Positions 24,307-34,700 of a stretch of DNA of 64,000 nucleotides are shown here, in pieces (the stretch's first letter is position 1; every line of letters starts with the position of its first letter). Origin of the DNA: Candidatus Lernaella stagnicola (lineage in GTDB: Bacteria > Lernaellota > Lernaellaia > Lernaellales > Lernaellaceae). The position numbers and the translations under genes were made by a program. Location: NCBI GenBank assembly GCA_030765525.1, contig JAVCCK010000007.1, positions 120,246-184,245 of the forward strand, read 5' to 3'. A model generated the notes under the pieces. The model was not told where the DNA came from. It saw nothing but the letters and a program-made list of their open reading frames with translations, and made no database searches.

Positions 24307-25671
24307 ATGAAAATCATCATCGTCGGCGCCGGTGAAGTGGGGATGCACATCGCGTCCCGGCTCGCCGCGGAAAACAAAGACGTGGTGTTGGTGGACCACG
24401 ACCCGAATCGCGTCGCCTTCGCCAAGGACAACCTCGATGTCCAAGCCATCACCGGGCACGGCAGCAGCCCGCGCGTACTGCGCATGGCGGGCATCGAAAA
24501 CGCCGACCTGCTCATCGCCGTCACGACGTCCGATGAAGTCAATATGGTGGCCTGCCTGATCGCCGCTTCGCAGACAACGACCCCGCTCAAAATCGCGCGA
24601 ATCCGCAACCCGGAATACGTGGAGGGAACCGATATTCTCGCCAGCCCGCATTTGGGCGTGGACCTGCACATCAATCCGGAACGGGAGGCGGCTGAGGCGA
24701 TCCAGAAGGTGCTGAACATTCCCTGCGCGAAGGAAGTGATCGATTTGGGCGGGGGAAGGGTGAAGCTTATCGGCGTGCCGATCCCGCCCGACAGTCCGGT
24801 CATCGGCCAGCAACTACAATACCTTTCCGAGTTTCGTCCGGAGAAAAAAGTACTCATTGCCGCCATTCAGCGCGGCGAAAAAATCGTGATCCCCGGCGGT
24901 GCGGACACCATGGAGGCGGGGGATACCGTGTGGGTGATAAGCACCCCCGAGAATATCGACCATGTCATGGCCGGCCTCGGCCTGACGACCAAACCGGTGC
25001 GCCGCATCATGCTTTTCGGCGCCACTAATGTCGCCCGCTTGCTGGCCGAAATGATCCTTGCCGACGGAATGAGCTTACGCATCGTCGAGAAGGATTACGA
25101 AAAATGCGTTCAATTGGCTGAGCGTTTCCCGCAGGCGGTCATATTGCACAGCCCCTTCGTCGATCAGGAACTGCTCGAGGAAGAGGATGCGGCCAGCCTG
25201 GACGCCTTCGTGTCGGCCAGTGAGGACGACGAGGATAATATTCTCTCCGCGCTACTGGCCAAGCGGTTCGGCGTGAAGAAAGTCGCCACCGTTCTGGAAC
25301 GCGCCACGTACAACCAGATCATTTCTTCGATTGGTGTGGATATCATCGTTTCCAAGCGCCTCGCGGCGGTTAACCGCATCATGGCGTACATGCGCAAGGG
25401 CAAGGTCCGCAGCGAAGTGGTATTGGGCAACCAACGTACCGAGGTGCTGGAATTCGAAGCGCTGGAAACTTCGCTGGTCGTCGGCAAGGCTCTGAAGGAA
25501 ATCAAGTTCCCGAAGGGCGTGCTGATCATCGCGATCATTCGCGACAACGACGTGATTATCCCCGGCGGCGAGAGCGTGATCCAAGTCGGCGATCTCGTCT
25601 TGGCGTTAACTGATACGGGCAATATCAAGGCCCTGGAAAACCTGTTCTCGGTCAACCTCTCCTTTTTCTAA
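24307..25671 (+). CDS. trkA: Trk system potassium transport protein TrkA
   Basis: 454 residues, the usual size of a double-unit TrkA. Two tandem RCK units: the first Rossmann GAGEVGMHIASRLA (about 7-20) with TrkA-C at about 140-220, the second GATNVARLLAEMIL (about 239-252) with TrkA-C at about 370-450. TrkA forms the NAD(H)/ATP-sensing ring that gates TrkH from the cytoplasm. In the second Rossmann unit the glycine-rich loop is degenerate, as is common. trkH follows after 18 bases. Confidence 0.95.
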   Translation: MKIIIVGAGEVGMHIASRLAAENKDVVLVDHDPNRVAFAKDNLDVQAITGHGSSPRVLRMAGIENADLLIAVTTSDEVNMVACLIAASQTTTPLKIARIRNPEYVEGTDILASPHLGVDLHINPEREAAEAIQKVLNIPCAKEVIDLGGGRVKLIGVPIPPDSPVIGQQLQYLSEFRPEKKVLIAAIQRGEKIVIPGGADTMEAGDTVWVISTPENIDHVMAGLGLTTKPVRRIMLFGATNVARLLAEMILADGMSLRIVEKDYEKCVQLAERFPQAVILHSPFVDQELLEEEDAASLDAFVSASEDDEDNILSALLAKRFGVKKVATVLERATYNQIISSIGVDIIVSKRLAAVNRIMAYMRKGKVRSEVVLGNQRTEVLEFEALETSLVVGKALKEIKFPKGVLIIAIIRDNDVIIPGGESVIQVGDLVLALTDTGNIKALENLFSVNLSFF

Positions 25672-25689
25672 CGCAAGCGGGAGCGCGAC

Positions 25690-27168
25690 GTGCATTTCAG
25701 ATTCGTCTTCAAAGTACTCGGCGCGATGATCGTATTTCTCGGTCTATCGATGCTGGCGCCACTGATCGTGGCGTTGATCTACGGCGAAGGCGATTGGCCC
25801 GCGTTCGGAATTTCCGCGGCCGCGACCGTCGGGTTCGGGGCGCTGACTTATCTGCTGTTTCGTAAGCAGTATGCGGAAATCTCCAACCGGGACGGCTTCT
25901 TCATCGTGACGATGGCGTGGTTGCTGGCCGCGGCCTTCGGCGGTTTGCCGTACTATTTTCAGCATGTGTTTGATGCCGGCGGCGCATCGCCCAGTTTCGT
26001 TCACATGTATACCGACTGCTTTTTCGAGGCCGCCAGCGGCTTAACCACGACCGGCGCGACGGTGCTGACCGACATCGAAGGCCAAACCCACGGCATCCTG
26101 TTTTGGCGGGCGCTTACCCAATGGCTCGGCGGCATGGGTATCATTTTGCTGGGCGTGGCGATCCTGCCCCTGTTGGGTGTTGGCGGCATGCAGCTTTTCA
26201 AGGCCGAGGTGCCGGGGCCGACGGCGGACAAGCTCACGCCGCGCGTGGCTGAAACGGCCAAGCTTCTCTGGGGCGTCTACCTTTTGATTACCGTGTTGGA
26301 AGTCGTGCTGCTCAAAATCGGCGGTATGAGCCTCTTCGATGCGATCTGCCACGCCTTTGCGACCTTGGCCACCGGCGGCTTTTCCACCAACAATATGAGC
26401 GTCGAAGGATATAACAGCGCCTATTTCGATTTCGTCATCGGCGTGTTCATGATTTTGGCCGGCATCAATTTCGCGCTGCATTTTCAGGTTCTCCGCGGAC
26501 GCTGGAAGGCGCCGTGGCGCGATCCGGAGTTTCGTTTCTACATCCTGTTGATGGCCGGGATGATGGCCCTGTTGACCGTCGCGCTGTATGTGACCAGAAC
26601 CTATCCGACGATGTTCGAATCGTTCCGTCGCGCGTTCTTTCAAGTGCCGGCGATCATCACCACCACCGGTTTTACGACCGCCGATTTCGATACCTGGCCG
26701 GATTTCCTGCGTATCCTCATGTTGGGGTTGATGTTCGTGGGCGGCATGAGCGGCTCGACCGGCGGCTCGGTGAAAATCATGCGCGTGCAACTGCTGCTCA
26801 AGTACGCCTATCACGAACTCTACCGGCTGATTCACCCACGGGCGGTGATTCCGTTGCGCCTCGGACGCATGACGGTGCCGGACCCGGTGATGCGCTCGAT
26901 CAGCAACTTCATCATTCTGTATCTTTCGCTTTTCCTCCTGTGTTCGTTGATCATGGGCGCGCTGGGGCTCGATTTTCTAACGGCCATCAGCAGCGTGGCG
27001 GCGACGATCGGAAACGTCGGACCCGGCCTGGCCGGCGTCGGGGCGCATCAAAATTACGCAGCCATTCCGCTCTTGGGCAAATGGGTGCTTATCCTTTGCA
27101 TGATTATCGGCCGGCTCGAGATCTACACCGTGCTGGTCCTGCTGGTGCCGAGATACTGGCGCCGCTAA
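25690..27168 (+). CDS. trkH: TrkH family potassium uptake channel
   Basis: 492 residues from a GTG start with the four M1-P-M2 repeats of TrkH/KtrB. Pore loops: TTTGATVLTD (about 120), ATGGFSTNNMS (about 232), TTTGFTTADFD (about 322) and TIGNVGPGL (about 439), each with the selectivity-filter glycine. The stretch GGMSGSTGGSVKIMR (about 355) is the family gate region. With TrkA upstream this is a complete K+ uptake system. The next gene starts 10 bases later. Confidence 0.95.
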   Translation: MHFRFVFKVLGAMIVFLGLSMLAPLIVALIYGEGDWPAFGISAAATVGFGALTYLLFRKQYAEISNRDGFFIVTMAWLLAAAFGGLPYYFQHVFDAGGASPSFVHMYTDCFFEAASGLTTTGATVLTDIEGQTHGILFWRALTQWLGGMGIILLGVAILPLLGVGGMQLFKAEVPGPTADKLTPRVAETAKLLWGVYLLITVLEVVLLKIGGMSLFDAICHAFATLATGGFSTNNMSVEGYNSAYFDFVIGVFMILAGINFALHFQVLRGRWKAPWRDPEFRFYILLMAGMMALLTVALYVTRTYPTMFESFRRAFFQVPAIITTTGFTTADFDTWPDFLRILMLGLMFVGGMSGSTGGSVKIMRVQLLLKYAYHELYRLIHPRAVIPLRLGRMTVPDPVMRSISNFIILYLSLFLLCSLIMGALGLDFLTAISSVAATIGNVGPGLAGVGAHQNYAAIPLLGKWVLILCMIIGRLEIYTVLVLLVPRYWRR

Positions 27169-27178
27169 AGGACATCAA

Positions 27179-27874
27179 GTGAATATCTACCTGTTCGACA
27201 TCGACGGTACGATTATGCTTTCCGGCGGCGCGGGCATGTGCGCCATGACCCGTGTCTTTCACGAGCGTTACGGCATCGCCGACGCCTTTCGCGACTTTCA
27301 CTTCCAAGGAAAAGTGGACCCGGCGATTTTCCGCGAGGCGCTGGTGAAGCACGGCGTAGACGGCGACCACAACGGCGAGATCAAAGCGCTGATCGAAATG
27401 TATGAAACTTATATCGCCGAGGAAATGCCGCGCTCGCCCAACCCAACGCTTTTTCCCGGCGTCGCCGAGTTGATTCAAGCCATGACCGGGCGCGCGGATA
27501 TCTCGATCGGCCTGCTCACGGGCAACGTACTCGGTGGCGCTAAGGCGAAACTGTCACGTTTCGACTTATGGAAATATTTCCCCTACGGGGCGTTCGGCAA
27601 CGACAGCGAGGATCGTCCCGCACTCGTGCCCATAGCGCTGGATCGTGCCGGCGCTCATCTGGGCACGGTAGTCGAGCCGGGCCCGCATGTTTATATTATC
27701 GGCGACACGGACCGCGATATCGAAACGGCGCGCGCCAACGGCTGCACCGCCGTCGGAGTGGGGACGATGAATTTCTCCTCGACGGAGTTGACCGAGCTAG
27801 GCGCCGATATCGTATTTGATGACTTCTCGGACACCGACCGGGTACTGCAGGAACTGGGAGTGGAACATGGCTGA
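27179..27874 (+). CDS. HAD family hydrolase (phosphatase)
   Basis: 231 residues from a GTG start. Motif I DIDGTI (about 5-10), motif II Thr in GLLTGN (about 107), and motif IV IIGDTDRDIETARANG (about 172-187) form a complete HAD active site, with a helical cap of the C1 type between. The closest pattern is phosphoglycolate phosphatase/beta-phosphoglucomutase-like. Substrate is not set by sequence. It overlaps the downstream phosphohexomutase gene by 8 bases, so a sugar-phosphate substrate is plausible. Confidence 0.8.
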   Translation: MNIYLFDIDGTIMLSGGAGMCAMTRVFHERYGIADAFRDFHFQGKVDPAIFREALVKHGVDGDHNGEIKALIEMYETYIAEEMPRSPNPTLFPGVAELIQAMTGRADISIGLLTGNVLGGAKAKLSRFDLWKYFPYGAFGNDSEDRPALVPIALDRAGAHLGTVVEPGPHVYIIGDTDRDIETARANGCTAVGVGTMNFSSTELTELGADIVFDDFSDTDRVLQELGVEHG

Positions 27875-29684
27875 TCACCTCGAACGGTATCTCGCGTTGC
27901 TCAATTTCTACCGCGATAGCGGCGAAATCACCGACGAGACCTACCAGAACGCCAAGATGTGGCTGACCGACCCGCGCTTTGCCGATTTTCAACGCGACGT
28001 TATCGCGCTGATTCGTCCCACGGCGTTGATCGACGCCTTTTACCAAATCATCCCCTTCGGCACCGGCGGACGCCGCGGTACCGTGGGCACCGGCAGCAAT
28101 CGTATGAACGCCCGCACGGTCGGCGAATCGGCCCAAGGGCTCGCCTCCTACATCATCAGGCAAGACAACGGCGGCGCGCTGGCCGAGCGCGGCGTGGCCA
28201 TAGCCTACGACGTGCGCAATTCGTCGGAAGAATTCGCCCATCTCACCGCCGAAGTGCTGGCCGGCAACGGTATCCGCGTCTTGCTCTTCGACAGCCCGCG
28301 CTCGACACCCTTGCTCTCCTTCGCCGTTCGGCATCTGCCGACAACCGCCGGCGTCGTCATCACCGCCAGCCACAATCCGCCCACCGACAACGGCTTCAAG
28401 GCGTACTGGCAAGACGGCGGGCAGATCGTGGCGCCGCATGACGTGGCCATCCTGGAAGAAGTCAAAGCGGTGACCGACATCGCGCGGCTCGACTTCGACA
28501 CGGCAAAAGAGAAAGGCCTTGTCGCGATGCTCGGCAGCGAGGTGGACGAAGCTTACTTTGCCATGATGGAACGCGACCTGAATTTCTGTGACGAACGAGC
28601 CGCAAAAATCGTCTACTCGCCTTTGCACGGCACGGGTTCGACGATCGTCACGCCGTTGCTGGAACGTTTCGGTTTCCACGACGTACACGTCCCCGAAAAC
28701 CAGATTCCGATGGACGGCAATTTCCCCACCGTCCCGCGCAACTACCCCAATCCGGAAGACCCCGACGCCATGGCCGTCGCGGTGGCCCTCGCCAAGCAAA
28801 TCGACGCCGACGTCGTACTCGCCAGCGACCCGGACGGCGACCGCCTCGGCGTTTTCGTACCGGCGGGCGGCGGCGAATACATCTACCTCACCGGCAACGA
28901 ATTCCAGCCGCTGATGCTCGACTTCGTGGTCTCGCGGCTCCAGACCGCCGGAAGCGTGTCGCAGCAGGCATACATTTGCACCACGCAGGTGACGACCAAA
29001 ATGATTCGCGCGGTTGCCGAATCCTTCGGCGTGGAGGTCGTGGACAACCTGTTGGTCGGATTCAAGAACGTCGCGTTTGAAATCCTCTCACGCGAGGGGC
29101 GTGGCGTCGCGCCGGAGAATATGATCTTCGCGTGCGAGGAATCGATCGGCTACATGATGCACCACGAGGTGCGCGATAAGGACAGCGCCTCGGCCGCGGT
29201 GATTGCCGCGCAGATGACCGCCTTCTACAAAAGCGAAGGCAAGTCGCTGCTGGATCGTCTCCATGAGCTGTACGACGAGCACGGGTATTTTTTCAACAAA
29301 GGTTTTTCGGTCTTTTTGCATGGGGCCGCGGGGCAAACGCAAATGGCCCAGTTGATGGATCGCTTGCGCCGGGAGCCGCCTCGGGAAATCGCCGGGCTGC
29401 CCGTCGTGAGGATCACCGACCGCCTACAAGACACGGAACTCGACATGTCTACCGGCGAGAAAAAGCCGTTGGGATTGGCGCAAAGCAACGTCGTGGTGTA
29501 CCAACTCATCGAGGGCGGCGGACGAACCACAGTGTCGATCCGGCCCTCGGGCACGGAACCGAAAATCAAGCATTACATCGCGCATTATGGCCCCAGCGAA
29601 CAGCAGGAGGCCGTGCAGGAAAAAGGGCGGGAATTGGAAACCGCCGTGCGCGACTTAGAGCAGCAAATCCTCAAGACGCTCTAG
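27867..29684 (+). CDS. Phospho-sugar mutase (phosphoglucomutase/phosphomannomutase)
   Basis: 605 residues from ATG 27867. Alpha-D-phosphohexomutase with all four domains: active-site phosphoserine loop TASHNPPTDNGFK (about 167-179), Mg loop DPDGDRLG (about 318-325), sugar-binding loop CEESIGYM (about 425) and phosphate-binding RPSGTEPKIKHY (about 570). The length and the extra N-terminal part resemble the PgcA/PGM2-type branch. It would interconvert hexose-1-P and hexose-6-P for glycogen or polysaccharide synthesis. The upstream HAD gene overlaps it. It is convergent with the next gene (30-base gap). Confidence 0.9.
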   Translation: MADHLERYLALLNFYRDSGEITDETYQNAKMWLTDPRFADFQRDVIALIRPTALIDAFYQIIPFGTGGRRGTVGTGSNRMNARTVGESAQGLASYIIRQDNGGALAERGVAIAYDVRNSSEEFAHLTAEVLAGNGIRVLLFDSPRSTPLLSFAVRHLPTTAGVVITASHNPPTDNGFKAYWQDGGQIVAPHDVAILEEVKAVTDIARLDFDTAKEKGLVAMLGSEVDEAYFAMMERDLNFCDERAAKIVYSPLHGTGSTIVTPLLERFGFHDVHVPENQIPMDGNFPTVPRNYPNPEDPDAMAVAVALAKQIDADVVLASDPDGDRLGVFVPAGGGEYIYLTGNEFQPLMLDFVVSRLQTAGSVSQQAYICTTQVTTKMIRAVAESFGVEVVDNLLVGFKNVAFEILSREGRGVAPENMIFACEESIGYMMHHEVRDKDSASAAVIAAQMTAFYKSEGKSLLDRLHELYDEHGYFFNKGFSVFLHGAAGQTQMAQLMDRLRREPPREIAGLPVVRITDRLQDTELDMSTGEKKPLGLAQSNVVVYQLIEGGGRTTVSIRPSGTEPKIKHYIAHYGPSEQQEAVQEKGRELETAVRDLEQQILKTL

Positions 29685-29714
29685 GAGCCACCGCCTGGCT
29701 TTCGGTGACGGAAT

Positions 29715-31529
29715 TCAGACTCGGTTGCGAACTTTCTTCACCTGCGGGGCGAAAGGCACGAAGTTCAACCGACTGCCTTCCTCCTCGTTGTTGAAAATCC
29801 ACCCGACGACTTCACCGATGTCGATCCGCCCGTCAGCGCCCACGTAACACTTGCGATTGAAACGGCTCGACGTGTCCGCCGCGCTGCCGTCCCACGAGAG
29901 TGTATCGAGTTGGTGCTGCAACCTCGCGAAGCGGTCGATCCACGTCTGCATGTTTTCCGGTCGCAAATCGAGCCAACCGTCAAACGCGTACTGGTTGATC
30001 CGCTTCTTGTTGACCGGCACCTCGTTCTCGCCGCGGAAGGGCGGGCTGACGATCTTCGGCCCACGCAGCATGTCCTCGCCGTTGGGCAGCAAAATCGGAA
30101 TCCCGATCGAGAGGATGCGGGAACGCAACTCCGCCTCGCGCTTGACCAACGCCGCCAGCTTTTTGGCCATCGCCTCAGGCTTCTGAGCCGCGACCTTCTT
30201 CGGCGTGCCGTACACCAGCTTCAGCAGGTACGCTTCATAAAGCAGCTTCGACAAACGGGGCGGACCGAGAATCTCAAACGCGACGGCCTCACCGTGCTTT
30301 TGTTCGAGGCGGCGCAGTTGCGACGCGGCGTGATCGCGCATGAAACCGGCGCGATACGTGCTTGCCATGATCGAATTTTTGAGTGCCGTGACGATGTCGT
30401 ACCCGGTGTTGCCACCCAGCAATTCGGCGCGCACGTTGCGGGCAATTTCTTCCGGCGTGACGTATTCCATTTGTCCCGTCGTGGTGATCGCCGTGAACTC
30501 GCCGGGCGAGAAAACGCCGTTCTCGCCGGTGTTGATCTGTACGGCCTTGAGCGGCTTGCCCGTGTCGACGATGCGGCCCTCGGCCTCGGCGGTCGAGATT
30601 TCCAGTGCCAGCTTGCGGCCGAGCGTGAAGGGCTTGGCGGGCAGGTTGTCGAACAGTTGAATGGGCTGCTTGCCCCGCCGAACCGTTTCGTAACCGATCG
30701 ATTTCCAGGCGATCGCCGCGGCGGGTTTGATCTCCATCGTGAAAGCGGTGTCGGGCGTGTTGGACATGAGGAACAGCAGCAGGCTGTGCGCCCCGCCGAC
30801 GGAACTCTTGGAAAGCAGCTTTTGGCTCGGCTTTTCCTCCGAGTGGGTGTAGGGAATGTTCATTCCCATGCCGCCGGTACCGGTGGTGCCGATCTTCACA
30901 TAGAAACTGCAATCGACCTTTTTCATAGCGCGGTAGAGCACCTGTACGTGGCGAATCAGTCGGGGTAGGTAGATGCTTGTCAGATGCTCGCGGATGCTGT
31001 GGCCGATGTCGGTGATCGCCTTGTCCAGGTTTCCGCCCTTAGTGTGTGCACTCTCGAGCGCGACCAATTTCATGCGCAAATCGAGCGTCGAGGCGTAGAC
31101 GTCCTTGTACGCGACGATGGTCGCGGTGTTGATCGCGTCGACGACAACATCCGGTTTGTACCGCGTGATGAGTTGATACAGGTAGACTTGGTTGAGGTCT
31201 ATCTTCTTCAAGTCGTTGAACGTGTCGTCGATAAGTTTATCGAGGTCGTCATTGTCGGCAATCGTACGCGCGTTGCGGTCTTTGAATTCCATACGCGCGA
31301 AGATGTCGCCCCACTCGGCAACAAAGGTTGTCGTGATGCGCATGCCGCGCAGTTCTCTCATCTGTGCGCTTTCCCGTTTGAGATCTTGCACCGCCTCGTC
31401 GGCTTCTTCCTTCGTGAGGCTGCAAATAATCAACTTGCGGGGATTGTCTTGCAGCAGTTCATGACATACGGCGCGGCCGACTAAACCCCAACCGCCCAGT
31501 ACGAGAATGGTTTTACCCCGTACGGTCAT
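29715..31529 (-). CDS. Large Rossmann-fold (SDR-like) protein of unknown function
   Basis: 604 residues. The N-terminus VLGGWGLVGRAVCHELL (about 9-25) is a dinucleotide-binding motif of the extended SDR/epimerase type. VVVDAINTATIVAY (about 127-140) and KIGTTGTGGMGMNIPYTHSE (about 215-234) occupy places where SDR catalytic and substrate residues lie, but the standard YxxxK is not evident. The C-terminal 250 residues (RGENEVPVNKKRINQY, GWLDLRPENMQTWIDRF) match nothing I know. It has a good promoter of its own and is divergent from iorA, so it is a single-gene unit. The size and conserved-looking glycine loops suggest a real NAD(P) enzyme of undescribed type. Confidence 0.6.
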   Translation of the reverse strand: MTVRGKTILVLGGWGLVGRAVCHELLQDNPRKLIICSLTKEEADEAVQDLKRESAQMRELRGMRITTTFVAEWGDIFARMEFKDRNARTIADNDDLDKLIDDTFNDLKKIDLNQVYLYQLITRYKPDVVVDAINTATIVAYKDVYASTLDLRMKLVALESAHTKGGNLDKAITDIGHSIREHLTSIYLPRLIRHVQVLYRAMKKVDCSFYVKIGTTGTGGMGMNIPYTHSEEKPSQKLLSKSSVGGAHSLLLFLMSNTPDTAFTMEIKPAAAIAWKSIGYETVRRGKQPIQLFDNLPAKPFTLGRKLALEISTAEAEGRIVDTGKPLKAVQINTGENGVFSPGEFTAITTTGQMEYVTPEEIARNVRAELLGGNTGYDIVTALKNSIMASTYRAGFMRDHAASQLRRLEQKHGEAVAFEILGPPRLSKLLYEAYLLKLVYGTPKKVAAQKPEAMAKKLAALVKREAELRSRILSIGIPILLPNGEDMLRGPKIVSPPFRGENEVPVNKKRINQYAFDGWLDLRPENMQTWIDRFARLQHQLDTLSWDGSAADTSSRFNRKCYVGADGRIDIGEVVGWIFNNEEEGSRLNFVPFAPQVKKVRNRV

Positions 31530-31588
31530 CGCGTATTCTCCTGTGTAGATGCAGTTTCGAACACAAACCCCTTTTTGAAGGCGTTGCC

Positions 31589-31617
31589 ATATTAGGAAGG
31601 CCGCAAAATACTGTCAA
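31589..31617 (-). promoter_or_regulatory. Promoter of the large Rossmann protein gene
   Basis: Read on the minus strand: perfect TTGACA (31612-31617), 17-base spacer, TAATAT (31589-31594). The start site would fall near 31582, about 50 bases before the ATG at 31529. Confidence 0.65.
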
Positions 31618-31669
31618 TGCGACGCCAAAAGGACCGAAACCGGCAATCTATCGCCGCGCCTGACTTCGG

Positions 31670-31698
31670 TTGACCGTTTTTCGACCTAAGCCTACACT
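31670..31698 (+). promoter_or_regulatory. Promoter of iorAB
   Basis: TTGACC (31670-31675, five of six), 17-base spacer, TACACT (31693-31698, four of six). The start site near 31705 is about 17 bases before the iorA ATG (31722), whose ribosome site GAAGGAGAA lies in between. It lies back-to-back with the promoter for the divergent gene. Confidence 0.6.
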
Positions 31699-31721
31699 GC
31701 GCAGCCGAAGGAGAATGCGCC

Positions 31722-34700
31722 ATGCATCCACTGTTGGCCGCCGCAAATAAGCGCGCTTTGCTTCTTGGAAACGAAGCGATCGTCCGCGGAGCGTTGGAGG
31801 CCGGCGTCGGCTTCGTTTCGACCTATCCCGGCACACCCAGCTCGGAAATCGGCGACACTTTTAACCTCTTGCACCAAGAGGCGGGCGTCGGTTTCGAGTA
31901 TTCAGTCAACGAGAAGGTTGCGCTGGAGGTAGCCGCTGCCACCGCGGCCACGGGCGTACGCACCCTCGTGGCCGTGAAACACGTCGGCGTCAATGTCGCC
32001 GCCGATCCGCTGATGACCTTGGCCTATATCGGCGTGCGCGGCGGCTTCGTCCTGATCACCGCTGACGATCCCGGTTGCCATAGCAGCCAGAACGAGCAGG
32101 ACAACCGGCATTATGCCCGCCTCGGGAAAATCCCGATGCTCGAGCCGGCCACGCCCGAAGACGCCTTCCGCTTGATCCAGGCGGCCTTTGATCTCTCCGA
32201 AAAATTCGAGACGCCGTTTTTGCTGCGCACCACCACACGCGTCTCCCACACCCGCGGCGTGGTTTCAGTCGGCGTGCTGGGCGAGAGAAAAACGAAGGGG
32301 AGCTTCGTGCCCGACAAGCGGCGTTTTACGCCCGTGCCGGCCGTCGCGCGCCTGCGTCACCCCGTCGTGGAAGCGAACTTGGAGAAAATCGAGCAGGTCT
32401 TCAACGATTCGCCGCTCAATCGCACCTGGGGCGACGGGCGTTTCGGCATTCTCACCAGCGGCGTTTCCGCTTGTTACGTGGAAGACGTGGTGACGCGTCT
32501 CGGACTGACTGATCACGTCCACGTCCTGCACCTGGCCACGACCTATCCCGTGCCGCGACGCAAGCTCGCCGAATTCGTCGAGCGCGTCGATCAGGCGTTG
32601 GTCGTGGAAGAGGGCGACACCCTTCTCGAAGACGAATTGCGCATGGCCTCCAACCGGGTCGGTAAGCTGATCCGCGTGTTCGGCAAGGAAAGCGGCCACT
32701 TTTCCAAACTCGGCGAACTCGGCCCGGATGCGGTGGCCGACGCCCTCTCGCAGTTGTTCCAGTTGGACGAGGCGCGCGAATACCGCGACGCCGCGACAGC
32801 ATTGCCGGGGCGCCCGCCGATCCTCTGCCCCTCGTGCCCCCACCGGGCGACGTACTACGCCGTCAAGCTGGCCGTCGAGAACGAGCCGATGTATCTGTCG
32901 GATATCGGCTGCTACACCCTTGGCTTCCTGCCGCCGTTGGATGTCGGCGACTTCTTCATCTGCATGGGATCGTCGGCCTCGAGCGCGGGCGGTTTCTCCG
33001 CGGTCACGGACAAGCCGGTGATCGCTTTCATCGGCGATTCCACGTTTTTTCATTCCGGCATGACCGGCTTGCTTAACTCGGTTCACAACCGGCGCGACTT
33101 GACACTCGTCGTACTCGATAACAGCACCACCGGCATGACCGGCCACCAACCACACCCCGGCACCCCGGGCGGCGAACTGCCGCAGGCGGACATCGAGAAG
33201 ATTGTGCGCGCCGCGGGCGTCGAACACGTGGCCACGATCGACCCGCTAAACACGAAGGCGAGTTTGCTTACGATCAGGGAGTTGCTGAGCAAGACCGGCC
33301 TCAAGGTGCTGATCTCCCGCAGTCCGTGTCCGCTTTTTGCCCGCAAGGCGTTGGGAGAACCGCGCCGCGAAACGAAGTACCGTGTCGATCCCGACAAGTG
33401 CCGCTACTGCGGGCGGGACAGCCAGGGCATGCAATGCGAATTGCACCCGCACGCCGACTACGCACTTGCCCGCGGGCGCGCCCGGGTGTTGGCGGGGCCG
33501 GCGGATCCCGACCTGTATCCGGAACAGGCGCCGGCCAAAATGGAGCATCCGCCCTGCGAGTCGGCTTGTCCGCTGGGGCTGTGCGTGCAGGGGTACGTCA
33601 ATCACATCGCGGCGGGCCGCTACCGCGAAGCGCGGACGTTGATTCGCCAGCGGCTCGTCATGCCCCACACCGTGTGCCGCGTGTGCCACCATCCCTGCGA
33701 GGATGTGTGCATTCGAAACGACATCGACGACCCGGTGGCCATCAATCGCCTCAAGCGCTTCGTTATGGACAATGAAACCGACGCCGATCGCGCGGCGTAC
33801 ATCAAGTGGGTACGCGACACCATCCGCGACAACGGGCGGAAAGTGGCGGTCGTCGGCGCGGGCCCCTCGGGGTTGGCGTGCGCGTTTGATCTGCGCTTTC
33901 GCGGGTACGAGGTGGATGTTTTCGAAGCCGAGTCCGAGGCGGGTGGTATGTGCCGGTACGGCATCCCGGGTTACCGCTTGCCCAACGACGCCCTCGCCAA
34001 GGATCTGGAAATGATCGCCGGCATCGGTGTGACCTTCCACTTTGGCGAGCGCTTTGGCCGGGACTTTACCGAAGCATCCTTGCGGGCCGACGGCTTCGAC
34101 GCCGCCTACCTCGCGCCGGGACAGTGGAATGGGGCGCGGCTGGGCATTCCCGGAGAAGACCTGCCTGGCGTGACCGATGCCCTGGCGTTGCTGAGGCAGG
34201 TCAACACCGGCACTCCGGTTACGCTGCCCGGCCACGTTGTGGTGATCGGCGGGGGCAACACGGCCATTGACGCGGCACGAACGGCGCGACGTCTGGGAGC
34301 CGCGGCGGTCACGCTGCTGTATCGCCGCACGCGGGCGCAGATGCCGGCGAACGACGAGGAAATCGACGCGGCGCTGGCCGAGGGCGTCAAGCTTATCGAG
34401 TTAGGCGCGCCGCAGCAGGTCGAGAAAATCGACGACCGCTGGCGCGTGTCGTGTGCCCAGATGGAACTTAGCGAGCCCGATGAAGGCGGGCGGCCGCGGC
34501 CGGTGCCGACCGGCGAAACCTTTGTCGTCGAGTGCGATCATGTCGTGACGGCCATCGGGCAGATGGCGGCTGTCGGGGCCGACGAGTTGCCGGACGTGAA
34601 GGTGGACCGCTGGGGCGGTATCCAAGCCGCGCGGGAAGACGCCGGCACCGGCAATCCGTTTTGGTTCGCCGGGGGCGACGCCGTGTCGGGCGCGAGCAGT

